From Azospirillum cavernae (lineage in GTDB: Bacteria > Pseudomonadota > Alphaproteobacteria > Azospirillales > Azospirillaceae), in assembly GCF_003590795.1 (NCBI RefSeq), contig NZ_QYUL01000001.1, positions 2,311,001 through 2,375,000 of the forward strand: a stretch of 64,000 nucleotides of DNA, read 5' to 3'. How positions within the stretch are numbered: the first letter of the stretch is position 1; the number at the start of each line of letters is the position of its first letter. Shown here piece after piece: positions 38,172-46,587 of this stretch. The position numbers and the translations under genes are program-made. Below the pieces are notes generated by a model. That model was not told the DNA's origin. It saw nothing but the letters and a program-made list of their open reading frames with translations, and ran no database searches.

Positions 38172-39980
38172 ATGACCAGCAGTGCCGCCTTGGCTGCAAC
38201 CGACAGCCCCGATTTGGGCACGCTCCCCGCCTGGGATTTGAACGACCTCTACCCCGGCATGGACGCGCCGGAGTTGAAAGCCGACATCGACCGCGCCGAC
38301 GCGGCGGCCAAGGCGTTTCAGGAGCGCTACGCCGGAACCCTGCCCGGCCTGTCGGGCGACGCGCTGGCCGAGGCCATCGCCGCCTATGAGGCCATCGACG
38401 AAACGCTGTCGCGCGTCATGTCCTTCGCCAGCCTGACCTACAGCGGCGACATGGCCGATCCGATCATCGGCAAATTCTACCAATCCATGCAGGAGCGGGT
38501 GAACGGCGTCTCCACCCAACTGATCTTCTTCACGCTGGAGATCAACCGGCTGGACGAGGACGACGTGACGGCCAAGCTCGCGGCCTCGCCCGCGCTGGCG
38601 CGCTACGCCCCCTGGCTGCGCGACGTCCGCCTCTACCGCGACCACCAGCTTTCCGACGAGGTGGAGCGGCTGCTCCACGAGAAATACGTCGTTGGCCGCG
38701 CCGCCTGGAACCGCCTGTTCGACGAGACCATGGCCGGGCTGCGCTTCCCCATCGACGGCAAGGAGCTGACCAGCGCCGAGGCGTTGAACCGCCTGTCCGA
38801 CCGCGACCCGGCCAAGCGCCGCGAGGCGGGCGAGGTGGTGGGCCGCGTCATGGGCGCGAACGCGCGCCTGTTCGCGCTCATCACCAACACGTTGGCCAAG
38901 GACAAGGAGATCGAGGACAACTGGCGCCATTACCCGTCGCCGACCTCGGCCCGCAACCTGTCCAACCGGGTGGAGGATGAGGTGGTGGACGCCCTGGTGG
39001 CCGCCGTCAAGACCGCCTACCCCGACCTGTCGCACCGCTATTACGCGATGAAGGCGAAATGGTTCGGCCAGGATCATCTCGATTACTGGGACCGCAACGC
39101 CCCCCTGCCCAACGACGCCGACCGGACCATCCGCTGGGACGAGGCGCGCGACATCGTGCTGGGCGCCTATGGCCGCTTCTCGCCGGATCTCGCGACTCTG
39201 GGCAAGCGTTTCTTCGACAACCCGTGGATCGACGCGCCGGTGCGCCCCGGCAAGGCGCCGGGCGCCTTCGCCCATTCCACCGTGCCCAGCGTCCACCCCT
39301 ATCTGCTGGTCAATTTCCAGGGCAAGACGCGCGACGTCATGACCCTGGCGCATGAGCTGGGGCATGGCGTTCACCAGATCCTCGCCGGGCGGCAGGGGCA
39401 TTTCCTGTCCGACACGCCGCTGACGCTGGCCGAAACAGCCTCGGTCTTTGGCGAGATGCTGACCTTCCGCGCCCTGTTGGCGGCGGAAACCGACCCGGCC
39501 CGCCGCCGCCTGCTGCTGGCGGGCAAGGTGGAGGACATGCTGAACACGGTGGTCCGCCAGATCGCCTTCTTCGATTTTGAACGGCGCGTCCACACCGAAC
39601 GGCGCGAGGGCGAATTGACCGCCGAGCGGATCGGCGAAATCTGGATGGCGGTGCAGAGCGAGAGCCTGGGTCCGGCCCTGCGCTTTGACGAGGGCTATCG
39701 CCATTACTGGTCCTACATCCCGCACTTCGTCCATTCGCCCTTCTACGTCTACGCCTACGCCTTCGGCGATTGTCTGGTGAACTCGCTCTACGCGGTCTAT
39801 CAGGACGCCGAACAGGGCTTCGCTGAAAAATATCTAGCGATGCTGACGGCGGGCGGCACCCTGCGCCACCAGGACCTCCTGGCCCCCTTCGGCCTGGACG
39901 CCTCCGACCCGGCCTTCTGGCAAAAGGGCCTGACCGTGATTCGCGGCTTCATCGACGAACTGGAAGCCACCCCCGCCTAA
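38172..39980 (+). CDS. pepF: Oligoendopeptidase F (M3 family)
   Basis: A 602-residue cytosolic zinc metallopeptidase that cuts short oligopeptides. The catalytic HEXXH is visible as MTLAHELGHGVHQ, and the third ligand Glu in TLAETASVFGEM. The N-terminal DLNDLYPGMDAPELKADID is PepF-like. ATG 38172 is preceded by GGAGGG and is preferred over an upstream start. A clear hairpin follows the stop. Confidence 0.95.
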   Translation: MTSSAALAATDSPDLGTLPAWDLNDLYPGMDAPELKADIDRADAAAKAFQERYAGTLPGLSGDALAEAIAAYEAIDETLSRVMSFASLTYSGDMADPIIGKFYQSMQERVNGVSTQLIFFTLEINRLDEDDVTAKLAASPALARYAPWLRDVRLYRDHQLSDEVERLLHEKYVVGRAAWNRLFDETMAGLRFPIDGKELTSAEALNRLSDRDPAKRREAGEVVGRVMGANARLFALITNTLAKDKEIEDNWRHYPSPTSARNLSNRVEDEVVDALVAAVKTAYPDLSHRYYAMKAKWFGQDHLDYWDRNAPLPNDADRTIRWDEARDIVLGAYGRFSPDLATLGKRFFDNPWIDAPVRPGKAPGAFAHSTVPSVHPYLLVNFQGKTRDVMTLAHELGHGVHQILAGRQGHFLSDTPLTLAETASVFGEMLTFRALLAAETDPARRRLLLAGKVEDMLNTVVRQIAFFDFERRVHTERREGELTAERIGEIWMAVQSESLGPALRFDEGYRHYWSYIPHFVHSPFYVYAYAFGDCLVNSLYAVYQDAEQGFAEKYLAMLTAGGTLRHQDLLAPFGLDASDPAFWQKGLTVIRGFIDELEATPA

Positions 39981-40004
39981 ATCGGGTCAATCCCAGCGCC
40001 TTAA

Positions 40005-40031
40005 AATCCCTCTCCCTATGGGAGAGGGATT
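40005..40031 (+). terminator. Hairpin after pepF
   Basis: AATCCCTCTCCC/GGGAGAGGGATT makes a 12-bp perfect stem with a TAT loop, 25 bases after the pepF stop. No long T-run follows. The core is the same CCCTCTCCC palindrome seen elsewhere in the window. Confidence 0.6.
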
Positions 40032-40082
40032 CGCACATCCACCCGTTTGGCAAAACAGCGGAACAGAATGACGTTTGGCTTC

Positions 40083-40111
40083 GTCACTCCCACGAAGGCG
40101 GGGATCCAGGA
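40083..40111. repeat. REP-like element at the left edge of the defence locus
   Basis: The sequence CGTCACTCCCACGAAGGCG followed by GGGATCCAGG is a form of the CCC-GCGAA-GGGAATCC palindrome that I know as a common dispersed element in alphaproteobacteria. It ends immediately at the stop codon of the NACHT ORF and marks the switch from high-GC to AT-rich sequence. Confidence 0.5.
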
Positions 40112-43090
40112 CTAACGTCGGCGAGAAACAAACCAACCTTCCTTTTCAGCTGTATACGCAACAGGCTTGATCGCCTTACGCGCCTGCCCCGTTATATGCG
40201 CGACAGCCTCATTCCATAGAAGCGCTGGATAGGCATCTGGGTTAGCAACCACCTCTTCTATCACATGATCAGGTAAAGAAGCGCGAGCACCATTACCCGT
40301 AATCCGAATAATCGAGAAAGTCGCATCACAATTGTAAGTGTCTCGAACTATTTTCAAAGCCTTTTCCCAGCTAATTTTCTGATTTATCGCAGCCATTAAA
40401 GCATAGACTTGCTGAAATTCAGCAAATTCCCTCTTGATCGGCGCTGAATTATTAAACACCAACAGGGAAAAGCTCCCCGCATATTTTAGCGGAAATTTAA
40501 TAGAGGCCATGAACCCGAGTCGAAGAGAAGAACACATAGCTGGCAAAAGAGGATGATCCCAGTCTTTTGGGACATCGACCGAATGATAAACTAAGTATTC
40601 AAATTTAGATTTAAGCGCAATCCACTCAAAATCCTCAAGACTATCTAGGCTATCCGCTAAAATTTCCGCCATTTCTTCTAATATATCCTCAGAGATTGAG
40701 AGCCAGAACGCAAAGTGAAACAAGAGAGCATCCTCCTTTCTCTGAATTTGTCCATGCTGAAGCTTCCACCAAGCTGCATTCCTACTCTGGGAGCGAGCGT
40801 AGCGGATTCTTTCAACTATGGGAAAACTCAAGTCAAGTAGCTCCATAAATTTATATCGTCCCCTCCTACCTCTTTTAGCTTCACTCAGCGCCATTGCGCA
40901 GTCCAGCAAAGCCACACGATCTCCAAATATTTCTCGAGCATCATCAAGGAGGTTTTCCCATGTTTCAATCTTTACCAGGGGAAGCTCGGTCGGACCACTC
41001 AAGGTTCTATGTACAATTTCACTGAATTTCCAAGCTTTTGATGCAAAGCTATCTTGCCCATATTCATTGCACAGTTGCGTAATAGATTCCATTTTTGAAA
41101 AATCGGACAAGGCGGCACTAAATGCTTCACGTTGGTTCCAGGAGTAATCAAAATTAATAGATCCAGAAACTTCAAGAAATGGAAGGAGAAGAAAAGAAGG
41201 ATAAGCACACTTCCATTGATTATACCGAACTTGACAATTAAGTATATACCCCCCCATTTTGTCTGACATTTCAACATCACCGGAGAAAAAATCAAATCTC
41301 TGATGAGATACAAGAAGAGACAACATTCCTTTTTCCATATCCCCAGACAAATTTTCCACTAGAGAATGGACTGGAGCATGCTCAATACATTCAAGGGCCG
41401 ACCCTATACGCAGCCACCTTGCTTTATTATGTAACAATCGAGCTTTAGCATCTCCAAGCCACCACTCGATAGTTTCTTGAGGGCTGAGATTGTTCTGGAG
41501 AAAGACAATAAAATTTATGAAAGTATCCCAACGCGCCGTCCCACTGATGAGGTGCTCAAAGATACTTGAAACAATGGTATTCCCTCCGCTACGTGCGGGA
41601 ATCTGCACACTTAAATCAGAGCGATGCCTCGAACGTGAAGGGCAAAGGTACCGAAGAGTTTCTGCCTCAGCTAGGACTGCCGAAATCTCGTTGATTGCCC
41701 GAGGGCTTTGTGAAAAGACAGAATCAGCGAGAAGCATCGCCGCAAGCATTGCAGGGTGGTGTGTGCGGCCAATAACGGGATCTCTGGTCAACTCTCGAAC
41801 TCGGTCAGCGAGATCTAATAGCTCACCCTTACCAAAACAACCACAAAAAAACCTAACCACATTAAGCCAATAGAAATTACGAGCAATTGCATCAAATCTA
41901 TCTGGTTTGGTTCCTGAACTTTCCAGTCCAGGAGGTGAATACGAGGCTGTGTCATATAAAAAGCGTGCCGCAAAATACTCCTGGAGTGGTTGCACCTCAA
42001 ACTGGTATGTTCCTTCAACCCGCGATACAAGCATGAAGACTCGAGTCATCATCGCTTGAAATATATCATCAATGATTTTTGTGTCTTGCTGCTCTCTCTC
42101 AAGGTATTCTTTTAGCAAAATCTTTAGATCCGAAAGAGCAATCTTCCCTCCGTTTGCAATTTTTTTGCGACCTCGGATGTTTTCAGCTGATGAATGGAGT
42201 ACCCACGCAACATATCCATGAATATCTTTTAAGAGATCGAGGTATTGGCTAACCACGGCGGTTTTTCCCGCTTCTCGGCTGAAAAACCTATCAACATAGT
42301 AATAATATAGGCTTGTTCTTTTATCCGGAAGTGCTGGGCCTTCAGTATGAACTAAACTTAAAAGAATAGCTAGTTGCATTGGGTTTCTTGCCAAATCTCT
42401 TATGTGAGGCTCATCAAGTTTTGTCTCAAGCGTCTTGGTCAAGTCAAGCTTCTCTCTCCAATTGAAATTTCTTGCGATCATCCAGCGCTCTGCGTATTTG
42501 AAGATTTGTGCTTTTGTAACTGATCCTAATTGAAGAATAGGGTAATGGTTTTGGTCAAAACCAGGCGAGTTTTCAAAATTTGACGGGCGAGAGGTGATTA
42601 AAATTTTTAGACCATGACAATTCTCTCGGAGTCGAGGCGCCGCTTTCGTGACCAGCATAACTATGTCCCGTCGCCTCGGGATTTCCGCGACTTCGTCCAA
42701 CCCATCTAATACGATAAACAAGGGAGCGAGCTTAGACACTTCAAGCAGGTCGTTGACATCAAAATCAATGCCACCACTTTGGTAGCCAATGAGAAAGGCC
42801 AAAAAACCTTCAAGAGATCGATTTACTGCGGGCGTAGAAATAACTTCATTTGGAATAAAGGGGTTTACGCCAGAAATCCAAGTGGAGAAATCTCGCAAAT
42901 CAACTTTAATAGGAAGTCGTAGCGGTGATGTTTTGTGGGCATCGGGCAGTTTCTCGAAATCACTAACCTTATTTAACCAACGTATACGTTGCACTTGACA
43001 TAAATACTGTACAATAGTTGATTTTCCTTGCCCAGGCGCACCCTCCATCACTATCTGGCTCAGGAGGTCTCCACCGAAGTTACTCAGCAA
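40112..43090 (-). CDS. NACHT-domain STAND NTPase, C-terminal part of a frameshifted nuclease-NACHT protein
   Basis: A 992-residue NLR-like NTPase. Counted from TTG 43090, Walker A GAPGQGKST is at residues 17-25, the NACHT Walker B LFIVLDGLDEV near 124-134, and ILITSRPSNF (sensor) near 163-172. A winged-helix/helical part (DLARNPMQLAILLSLVH) follows. The remaining 600 residues show no repeat family I recognise and probably sense the trigger. Such proteins oligomerise on phage detection and activate an N-terminal effector. No ATG or ribosome site precedes the Walker A; the open frame runs upstream through the end of the nuclease ORF in a shifted frame. AT-rich, unlike its neighbours. Confidence 0.9.
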   Translation of the reverse strand: MLSNFGGDLLSQIVMEGAPGQGKSTIVQYLCQVQRIRWLNKVSDFEKLPDAHKTSPLRLPIKVDLRDFSTWISGVNPFIPNEVISTPAVNRSLEGFLAFLIGYQSGGIDFDVNDLLEVSKLAPLFIVLDGLDEVAEIPRRRDIVMLVTKAAPRLRENCHGLKILITSRPSNFENSPGFDQNHYPILQLGSVTKAQIFKYAERWMIARNFNWREKLDLTKTLETKLDEPHIRDLARNPMQLAILLSLVHTEGPALPDKRTSLYYYYVDRFFSREAGKTAVVSQYLDLLKDIHGYVAWVLHSSAENIRGRKKIANGGKIALSDLKILLKEYLEREQQDTKIIDDIFQAMMTRVFMLVSRVEGTYQFEVQPLQEYFAARFLYDTASYSPPGLESSGTKPDRFDAIARNFYWLNVVRFFCGCFGKGELLDLADRVRELTRDPVIGRTHHPAMLAAMLLADSVFSQSPRAINEISAVLAEAETLRYLCPSRSRHRSDLSVQIPARSGGNTIVSSIFEHLISGTARWDTFINFIVFLQNNLSPQETIEWWLGDAKARLLHNKARWLRIGSALECIEHAPVHSLVENLSGDMEKGMLSLLVSHQRFDFFSGDVEMSDKMGGYILNCQVRYNQWKCAYPSFLLLPFLEVSGSINFDYSWNQREAFSAALSDFSKMESITQLCNEYGQDSFASKAWKFSEIVHRTLSGPTELPLVKIETWENLLDDAREIFGDRVALLDCAMALSEAKRGRRGRYKFMELLDLSFPIVERIRYARSQSRNAAWWKLQHGQIQRKEDALLFHFAFWLSISEDILEEMAEILADSLDSLEDFEWIALKSKFEYLVYHSVDVPKDWDHPLLPAMCSSLRLGFMASIKFPLKYAGSFSLLVFNNSAPIKREFAEFQQVYALMAAINQKISWEKALKIVRDTYNCDATFSIIRITGNGARASLPDHVIEEVVANPDAYPALLWNEAVAHITGQARKAIKPVAYTAEKEGWFVSRRR

Positions 43091-43140
43091 GAATGTCGCC
43101 GTCCCAACCGAGTCTTCTGATTCTGTTTTGTCACATATAA

Positions 43141-43884
43141 TTAATTTTCCGCGCTTTTCGTGTTCGAAGATGCGAAGATACGAAGATACGAAGAAATAAT
43201 TTTTGAATTATCATCAACAATGCAGTATTTATTACTCACCGCAATGCTAAATGGAAGATCTATAAAAATATCAAGAAGCTTTGTCTGAAAATCAATTTGC
43301 CTAAATTTTACTTCTGAATCATCATTATACTGCTCTGCTAAAAATGCTTGCAGAGCATTGCGTCGCCTTGAGATATGCGCTCCATCTTGTTGTTCTAGTA
43401 TCAATCTGAGGAAATCTTGCCCCGTCATAACATCAGGATATTGAAGTTTTATGTTCCAGTCATTGTCAAGATAAGCATCAATATCGTCTCGCCACATAAC
43501 ACGCGTAGGGATTGAAAATTTATTGGAAATGGCCTTATTGAGCATATCAATCGACCCAACGTCAAGATGAGCTGTGCCCTGTATATTAGTAACAAGGATA
43601 TAATTTTTTGCACCTCGCGCAATTAATCTCTGAACTTTCTCAAATTCTCCATCAGATATGTTGTCAACCCACTCTCGCGGATTCTCGACATCGCCTTTTC
43701 TAACAAACTTTATTTGAAACACATTAAAATCATTAATAGATGCATCTAGATATTGGATAGCATCGCGACCACCATCTGGCTGCCCCACCGGAAAGCACTG
43801 AATTCCAGAGTATTTAGAAACTAAGATTGACTGGCAAAGTTGCTGGAACCGCTCAGGCCCAAGGCTTTCAAGATTGTAACGCAT
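43141..43884 (-). CDS. PD-(D/E)xK (Mrr-like) nuclease, effector part of a nuclease-NACHT protein
   Basis: A 247-residue protein with an Mrr/restriction-endonuclease-like core in residues 1-160. ERFQQLCQSILVSKY gives the leading helix, QPDGGRDAIQY (D37/D41) the first acidic residues, and VFQIKF (Q57-x-K59) the second half of the D-QxK site. The rest is a helical linker. ATG 43884 has GGGAGG eight bases before it, a strong start. It ends at TAA 43141 after four octamer repeats (43165-43196). Removing one octamer would continue the reading frame straight into the NACHT ORF. Probably cuts DNA once activated; the present product lacks its NTPase. Confidence 0.85.
   Translation of the reverse strand: MRYNLESLGPERFQQLCQSILVSKYSGIQCFPVGQPDGGRDAIQYLDASINDFNVFQIKFVRKGDVENPREWVDNISDGEFEKVQRLIARGAKNYILVTNIQGTAHLDVGSIDMLNKAISNKFSIPTRVMWRDDIDAYLDNDWNIKLQYPDVMTGQDFLRLILEQQDGAHISRRRNALQAFLAEQYNDDSEVKFRQIDFQTKLLDIFIDLPFSIAVSNKYCIVDDNSKIISSYLRIFASSNTKSAEN
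43165..43196. repeat. Octamer microsatellite at the nuclease/NACHT junction
   Basis: Four octamers in a row read on the plus strand: CGAAGATG, CGAAGATA, CGAAGATA, CGAAGAAA. The two central units are identical. They lie in the coding end of the nuclease ORF. Deleting one unit shifts the downstream reading frame so that no stop remains before the NACHT part. Such tracts change length by slippage during replication. Confidence 0.9.
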
Positions 43885-44209
43885 TGAGGACCTCCCAAAT
43901 GAATGTTATACAATCAATTACCGCCTAGAGACGCTATGTCAAGATCGACCTCTGGGTAAAATTGATTCTAACATCAGCGATAGGCTTTATGAGGATGCAT
44001 AAGACTAAGAAATCAACATATCAGGGTATTCTATCATGCCTGCATGCCTATGATTGTCAGCGGTCATCCTCCCCAACCTCAATTCTACTATGTCATAAAC
44101 TGAGTGAATAACGACAGCCGGACAGCATTCGTGCAGCCTATGACATAATGGAAGTAAGCGAATGCTGTATCCTCGCACAGAACGACTCAGCCACCAGCCC
44201 CAGAAACGC
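43885..44209. other. AT-rich spacer with interleaved inverted repeats, no gene
   Basis: About 325 bases without a gene between the nuclease start and the tRNA terminator. It must hold the promoter of the nuclease gene; TTGACA is found on the minus strand near 43940 and TATAAC nearer the start, but their spacing to each other is too long. Two interleaved inverted repeats are present: TATGTCATA (44089-44097) with TATGACATA (44139-44147), and ACAGCATTCG (44122-44131) with CGAATGCTGT (44159-44168). Confidence 0.6.
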
Positions 44210-44238
44210 AAAAAGCCCAGCTCAAGGCCGGGCTTTTT
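44210..44238 (-). terminator. Terminator of the tRNA-Lys pair
   Basis: On the minus strand AAAAAGCCCGGC, loop CTTGA, GCTGGGCTTTTT form a strong stem ending in T5. It lies 27 bases beyond the second tRNA-Lys, so both tRNAs can form one transcript. Confidence 0.8.
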
Positions 44239-44264
44239 GGGAACCGTTGGTGCGGTTCGGAAGA

Positions 44265-44340
<76 letters not shown>

Positions 44341-44406
44341 ATCTGTGTCGTTCGTTTGGCCGCGATCACCCGCGAACCCAGCCGGAACCACACGGCTGTC
44401 AAGAGA

Positions 44407-44482
<76 letters not shown>

Positions 44483-44582
44483 ATCTCTTGAGGATCACCA
44501 ACCGCCGGGTTTGCGTCGCCGCGCCTCCAACCGACTGGTCATCATCCCGGGCCAGCGGTGAAGCCCGCCCGGTGTGGCGCGG

Positions 44583-44611
44583 TTTATAGCGAAGCCGTCC
44601 GGGGCTGTCGA
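44583..44611 (-). promoter_or_regulatory. Promoter of the tRNA-Lys pair
   Basis: On the minus strand TCGACA (44606-44611), exactly 17 bases, and TATAAA (44583-44588). It lies about 100 bases upstream of the first tRNA-Lys and is the best promoter match in this gap. Confidence 0.6.
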
Positions 44612-45015
44612 TAGCAAAATTCAGCGTCCGGCGGATTTTTTCCGGCGGCCCGTCGCGGGCGGGCCACGGACCCTCGCCGCGTCGGCACGCCCCCTCGCCG
44701 CTTGCGCGGCGGCGGCGGCGGCCCCGCCCCCGACCCCGTCAATGAAACACCGCCGCCCCGCCGGGCCGGGGCCTGTTGCACGGCCTGTCGCACGGCGACG
44801 GCTCGCCGTCGGTCGCAGGAGGCGCGGCGCCCCAAACGCCGCGCGGGCGCGGAACGGGCCGCTCCGCTGGCTCCAACCCCGCCAAACGCCTGAATTTTCG
44901 CCGGATCGTTGCCCCGCCGAACCGACCGCTGTAGGACTCGATGGAGGGTGGTTTCGCGGGGTTCCCCCAGACGAGCCGACCGGGCGGAGGGACGAATGGA
45001 ACAAGTGAACAGCGC
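44612..45015. other. High-GC gap left of the IS element, no gene seen
   Basis: About 400 very GC-rich bases. Long open frames exist on both strands, but their translations are Ala/Pro/Arg/Gly-rich with no family resemblance, as expected by chance at this composition. A gene broken by the adjacent IS is conceivable, but its other half is not seen at 46417-46587. Confidence 0.5.
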
Positions 45016-45077
45016 TGGAATGCCCCCCAATTTTGAGACTCTGCTAAAGTGTTCCGGCTCTCTTTGGGAGAGGACGG

Positions 45078-45506
45078 ATGGGAGAGAAGCGAAGTGTTGA
45101 GTTCAAGGTTTCTCTGGTTCGTCGGCTTGAGGCTGGCGAGCGGGTGACGGACCTCGAACGAGAAAGTGGTGTGTTCCGTTCGCAAATTTACCGCTGGCGG
45201 GCGTCTTTTGCTCGCGATGGGGAGGCTGGGTTGGAGCGCGCTCCCGGTCGTCAGCGTGGCTATCGGCGGTCAGGGGCGGTTGAGGGAACGGCGCCGGAGG
45301 TTCCTGCTCCCGGCGCGCCGTCGGAAGCTGCTTTGGCTCAGCTTGGGCCGGAGGCGCGCGCCTGGGTGTCGGCGCTTGAGCGGACGGTCGCGCGTCAACA
45401 ACTGGAATTGGATTTTTTCAGCGAAGCCTTGCAGCGGGTCGAGGAGTCGCGCCGGTCGATGAACGCGGCTGGCGAGAGGGCGTCTACGCCGCCATCCAGG
45501 CGATGA
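45078..45506 (+). CDS. IS3-family transposase OrfA
   Basis: A 142-residue DNA-binding protein with an N-terminal helix-turn-helix (FKVSLVRRLEAGERVTDLER and SQIYRWRASF). An Ala/Pro-rich linker and a C-terminal coiled-coil-like segment (VSALERTVARQQLELDFFSE) follow, as in IS3-family OrfA leucine zippers. GGGAGAGG lies just before ATG 45078. Its stop overlaps the OrfB start (ATGA). Confidence 0.9.
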   Translation: MGEKRSVEFKVSLVRRLEAGERVTDLERESGVFRSQIYRWRASFARDGEAGLERAPGRQRGYRRSGAVEGTAPEVPAPGAPSEAALAQLGPEARAWVSALERTVARQQLELDFFSEALQRVEESRRSMNAAGERASTPPSRR

Positions 45507-46369
45507 CGCAGCGGCAAGGCAGGCTTTCGGTGGAGCGGATGTGCGGCTTGGCCCAGGTGAGCCGGGCCGGTTTCTACCGGCATTGGCGGGAGCGCGCTCC
45601 GAGGGCGGAGGATACGGACCTGCGCGACGCGATCCAGCGCTTGGCGTTGGCGCATCGGCATTACGGTTATCGGCGGATCACGGCGCTGCTGCGCCGTGAG
45701 GGGCGGCTGGCGAACCACAAGCGGGTGCTGAGGCTGATGCGGGAGGACAATCTGCTGAGCCTGCGGCGGGCGGCGTTCGCGCCGACGACGACGGACAGCC
45801 GTCATGACTTTCCGGTTTGGCCCAACCTGGCGCGCCGCCTGGCGTTGAGCGGGCCGAACCAGCTGTGGGTGGCCGACATCACCTATGTCCGGCTGGGCGG
45901 GGAGTTCGCCTATCTGGCGGTGGTGCTGGACGCCTGGTCCCGCCGGGTGATCGGTTGGGCGTTGGCCGACCATCTGCGCGCGGAACTGGCGCTGGAGGCG
46001 CTGGACGGCGCCTTGGCCGCGCGGGGAACGGGACCGATGGTTCACCACTCCGATCGTGGCGTCCAGTACGCCTGCCGGGCCTACATCGAGCGTCTGGAGG
46101 CCCACGGCGTCCAGCCAAGCATGAGCCGCGTGGGCTGCCCTTACGACAACGCCATGGCTGAAAGCTTCATGAAGACGCTCAAGACCGAAGAAGTCGATGG
46201 CCGCAGCTACGCCGACATCGCCCAAGCGCGCGCTTGCATCGACCGTTTCATCGACGAGGCGTACAATCGACAACGTCTCCACTCGGCCCTCGCTTACAGC
46301 CCGCCGGTCGAGTTCGAGGAAAAATCGCCGCCACCAGGGCCGGGCGGCCGCCCGGCCCTGGTGGCATGA
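45503..46369 (+). CDS. IS3-family transposase OrfB (DDE integrase)
   Basis: A 288-residue rve-type transposase. The HTH_21 part HRHYGYRRITALLRREG precedes the catalytic core, with DDE residues visible in LWVADITYV, MVHHSDRGVQYAC and DNAMAESFMKTLKTEEV. The tail YNRQRLHSALAYSPPVEFE is typical. It has its own ATG overlapping OrfA by four bases. Whether an OrfAB fusion is also made by frameshifting cannot be told; the overlap region has no long A or C run. Confidence 0.95.
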   Translation: MTQRQGRLSVERMCGLAQVSRAGFYRHWRERAPRAEDTDLRDAIQRLALAHRHYGYRRITALLRREGRLANHKRVLRLMREDNLLSLRRAAFAPTTTDSRHDFPVWPNLARRLALSGPNQLWVADITYVRLGGEFAYLAVVLDAWSRRVIGWALADHLRAELALEALDGALAARGTGPMVHHSDRGVQYACRAYIERLEAHGVQPSMSRVGCPYDNAMAESFMKTLKTEEVDGRSYADIAQARACIDRFIDEAYNRQRLHSALAYSPPVEFEEKSPPPGPGGRPALVA

Positions 46370-46587
46370 CCATGCCGGAACATTTTATCGACGTCTCAAA
46401 GATGGGGGGCGGTCCAGCGCGCGGAAAACTGTTTCATACTGTTTCAAACGTTCCATTCACCCCCTCCCCGCGTGGCGGCGCGGCGAGGCCGCTTGTGGGA
46501 CGGGGCGGCGGCGGCTACACCGTCGCGGCGGAACGGGCGGCGGTTCCGGGGGGACGCCGCGTGGATGGATGGACGGGAGCGCAGGGC

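Larger units (their letters stand above)
45016..46416 (+). mobile_element. Complete IS3-family insertion sequence
   Basis: A 1401-bp element starting TGGAATGCCCCCC and ending in the inverted counterpart (TGGACCGCCCCCC read from the right). The imperfect inverted repeats are about 40 bases long and share GCCCCCCA, TTTGAGAC and TGTTCCGG. A GCGC direct repeat (45012-45015 and 46417-46420) flanks it, consistent with a short target duplication. Both transposase genes are intact, so it may be active. Confidence 0.9.

Noticed and set aside
44574..45008. Open frames left of the IS on both strands
   Set aside because: Composition is Ala/Pro/Arg/Gly only, without family resemblance; best explained by extreme GC.
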